In this document: positions 13,915 to 14,311 of the stretch, piece after piece
How the letters are laid out: each line of letters begins with the position of its first letter
How positions within the stretch are numbered: the first letter of the stretch is position 1
Source: Lewinella sp039816955
Lineage (GTDB): Bacteria; Bacteroidota; Bacteroidia; Chitinophagales; Saprospiraceae
Direction of reading: 5' to 3'
Assembly: GCA_039816955.1 (NCBI GenBank)
Contig: JBCBWU010000194.1
Coordinates: 1-14,311 of the forward strand
DNA length: 14,311 nucleotides
Translations under genes and position numbers: made by a program
Notes under the pieces: generated by a model
What the model was told of the DNA's origin: nothing
The model's input: only the letters and a program-made list of their open reading frames with translations
Database searches by the model: none

Positions 13915-14311
13915 CTAGTTACAGATCAGTGGCAGAATATTATCAAACCAATTTACTAGAGTAATACGACGGGCTTTCTTCAAGTCTTCACAGGCCTCAG
14001 CGAGCTGATTATTATTCAGGTAGGCCTGGCCTCGGGCAATCAGCAATTGACCATCGTTAGGAAATACTTCCAGTGCCTCCGTCATAAGTTCTAAACCGGC
14101 CTCAGCCTCTCCTTCATTGTACAATTTTGCGCCTTCTTCGGCCTTCGTGCGTGCTTCGATATAGGCATCTACTGTCAATGAGCAGGTTTCAACGGTAGGT
14201 GAGAAAGACAAACTGAGATCAAGTGCCGAACTAACCGAGCGGCCCTCGTACACCGCAGGTGTCCATTGTCCAAAGGTGGAAGTGGCCGCATCGATGGAGT
14301 TGTACCAGAAG
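13915..14311 (-). CDS. C-terminal part of a TonB_C-like / TPR protein (start beyond window)
   Basis: The frame stays open to the right edge, so this is a 5'-truncated gene with about 132 codons visible; the GTG at 14253 is internal. The first visible part, FWYNSIDAATSTFGQWTPAV followed by YEGRSVSSALDLSLSFSP, resembles the end of a TonB C-terminal domain (…W.PA…G..V…L.F). After it come about two TPR units: EARTKAEEGAKLYNEGEAEA, LELMTEALEVFPNDGQLLIA and RGQAYLNNNQLAEACEDLKK. The tail LVNWFDNILPLICN ends with a cysteine. A likely reading is a periplasmic energy-transducer-like or tetratricopeptide protein of Bacteroidota in which TPRs follow a TonB_C-like segment. The N-terminus, with any membrane anchor or proline-rich region, is outside the window, so the TonB assignment is tentative; the TPR part is clear. 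Confidence 0.65.
   Translation of the reverse strand, partial: FWYNSIDAATSTFGQWTPAVYEGRSVSSALDLSLSFSPTVETCSLTVDAYIEARTKAEEGAKLYNEGEAEAGLELMTEALEVFPNDGQLLIARGQAYLNNNQLAEACEDLKKARRITLVNWFDNILPLICN

Noticed and set aside
1..14311. CRISPR array, tRNA/rRNA, integrase, prophage or toxin-antitoxin system
   Set aside because: No regular spaced repeats, no conserved RNA gene sequence and no such protein motifs were found on reading both strands.

Overview
The window looks like chromosomal DNA of a Bacteroidota species, probably from the Saprospiria (Lewinella-like); that placement is inference. The reasons are three secreted proteins with type IX secretion (T9SS) C-terminal sorting domains, tandem outer-membrane beta-barrel proteins, a choice-of-anchor B protein, a DUF6503-type lipoprotein, starts without clear Shine-Dalgarno sites, and several -7-like boxes of the Bacteroidota form TAnnTTTG. 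No rRNA, tRNA, CRISPR array, integrase or intact insertion sequence was seen. Most genes lie on the minus strand.

Left part (1-3186). A partial minus-strand dsbD-family gene runs off the left edge; its periplasmic N-terminal domain is duplicated. Its upstream region carries a 13-bp direct repeat and a -7-like box. Two tandem plus-strand paralogs of 211 residues encode outer-membrane beta-barrel proteins, separated by 61 bp with two small potential hairpins.

Middle (3181-9169, all minus). A DUF6503-like lipoprotein; a PhoD-type alkaline phosphatase lying 69 bp downstream of a secreted choice-of-anchor B/LVIVD protein with a T9SS tail; a strong intrinsic terminator with a 28-bp perfect palindrome; a DUF6159-like membrane protein; and an exported protein with MORN/YwqK-like repeats.

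AT-richer plus-strand patch (about 9240-10475). A small T9SS-sorted protein with YWTD-like propeller blades, a hairpin, and a 78-residue TPR-like ORF that overlaps the next gene tail to tail.

Right part (10431-14311, all minus). A likely two-gene operon encodes an exported subclass B1-type metallo-beta-lactamase and, 22 bp downstream, a T9SS-sorted endonuclease I. The endonuclease gene contains a run of 10 Ns flanked by a perfect palindrome that looks like an assembly artefact. A gene-poor, possibly decayed stretch of about 490 bp follows, then a DinB-like/GNAT gene pair with a 5-bp gap, and finally the C-terminal part of a protein combining a TonB_C-like segment with TPR repeats.

Much of the content concerns the cell envelope and secreted hydrolases: disulfide reduction, barrels, phosphatase, nuclease and beta-lactamase. 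No clearly new multi-gene defence or mobile system is visible. The observations most worth following up are the beta-lactamase/nuclease operon, the palindrome at the N gap, the duplicated DsbD sensor domain, the tandem barrels and the TonB_C-TPR fusion.
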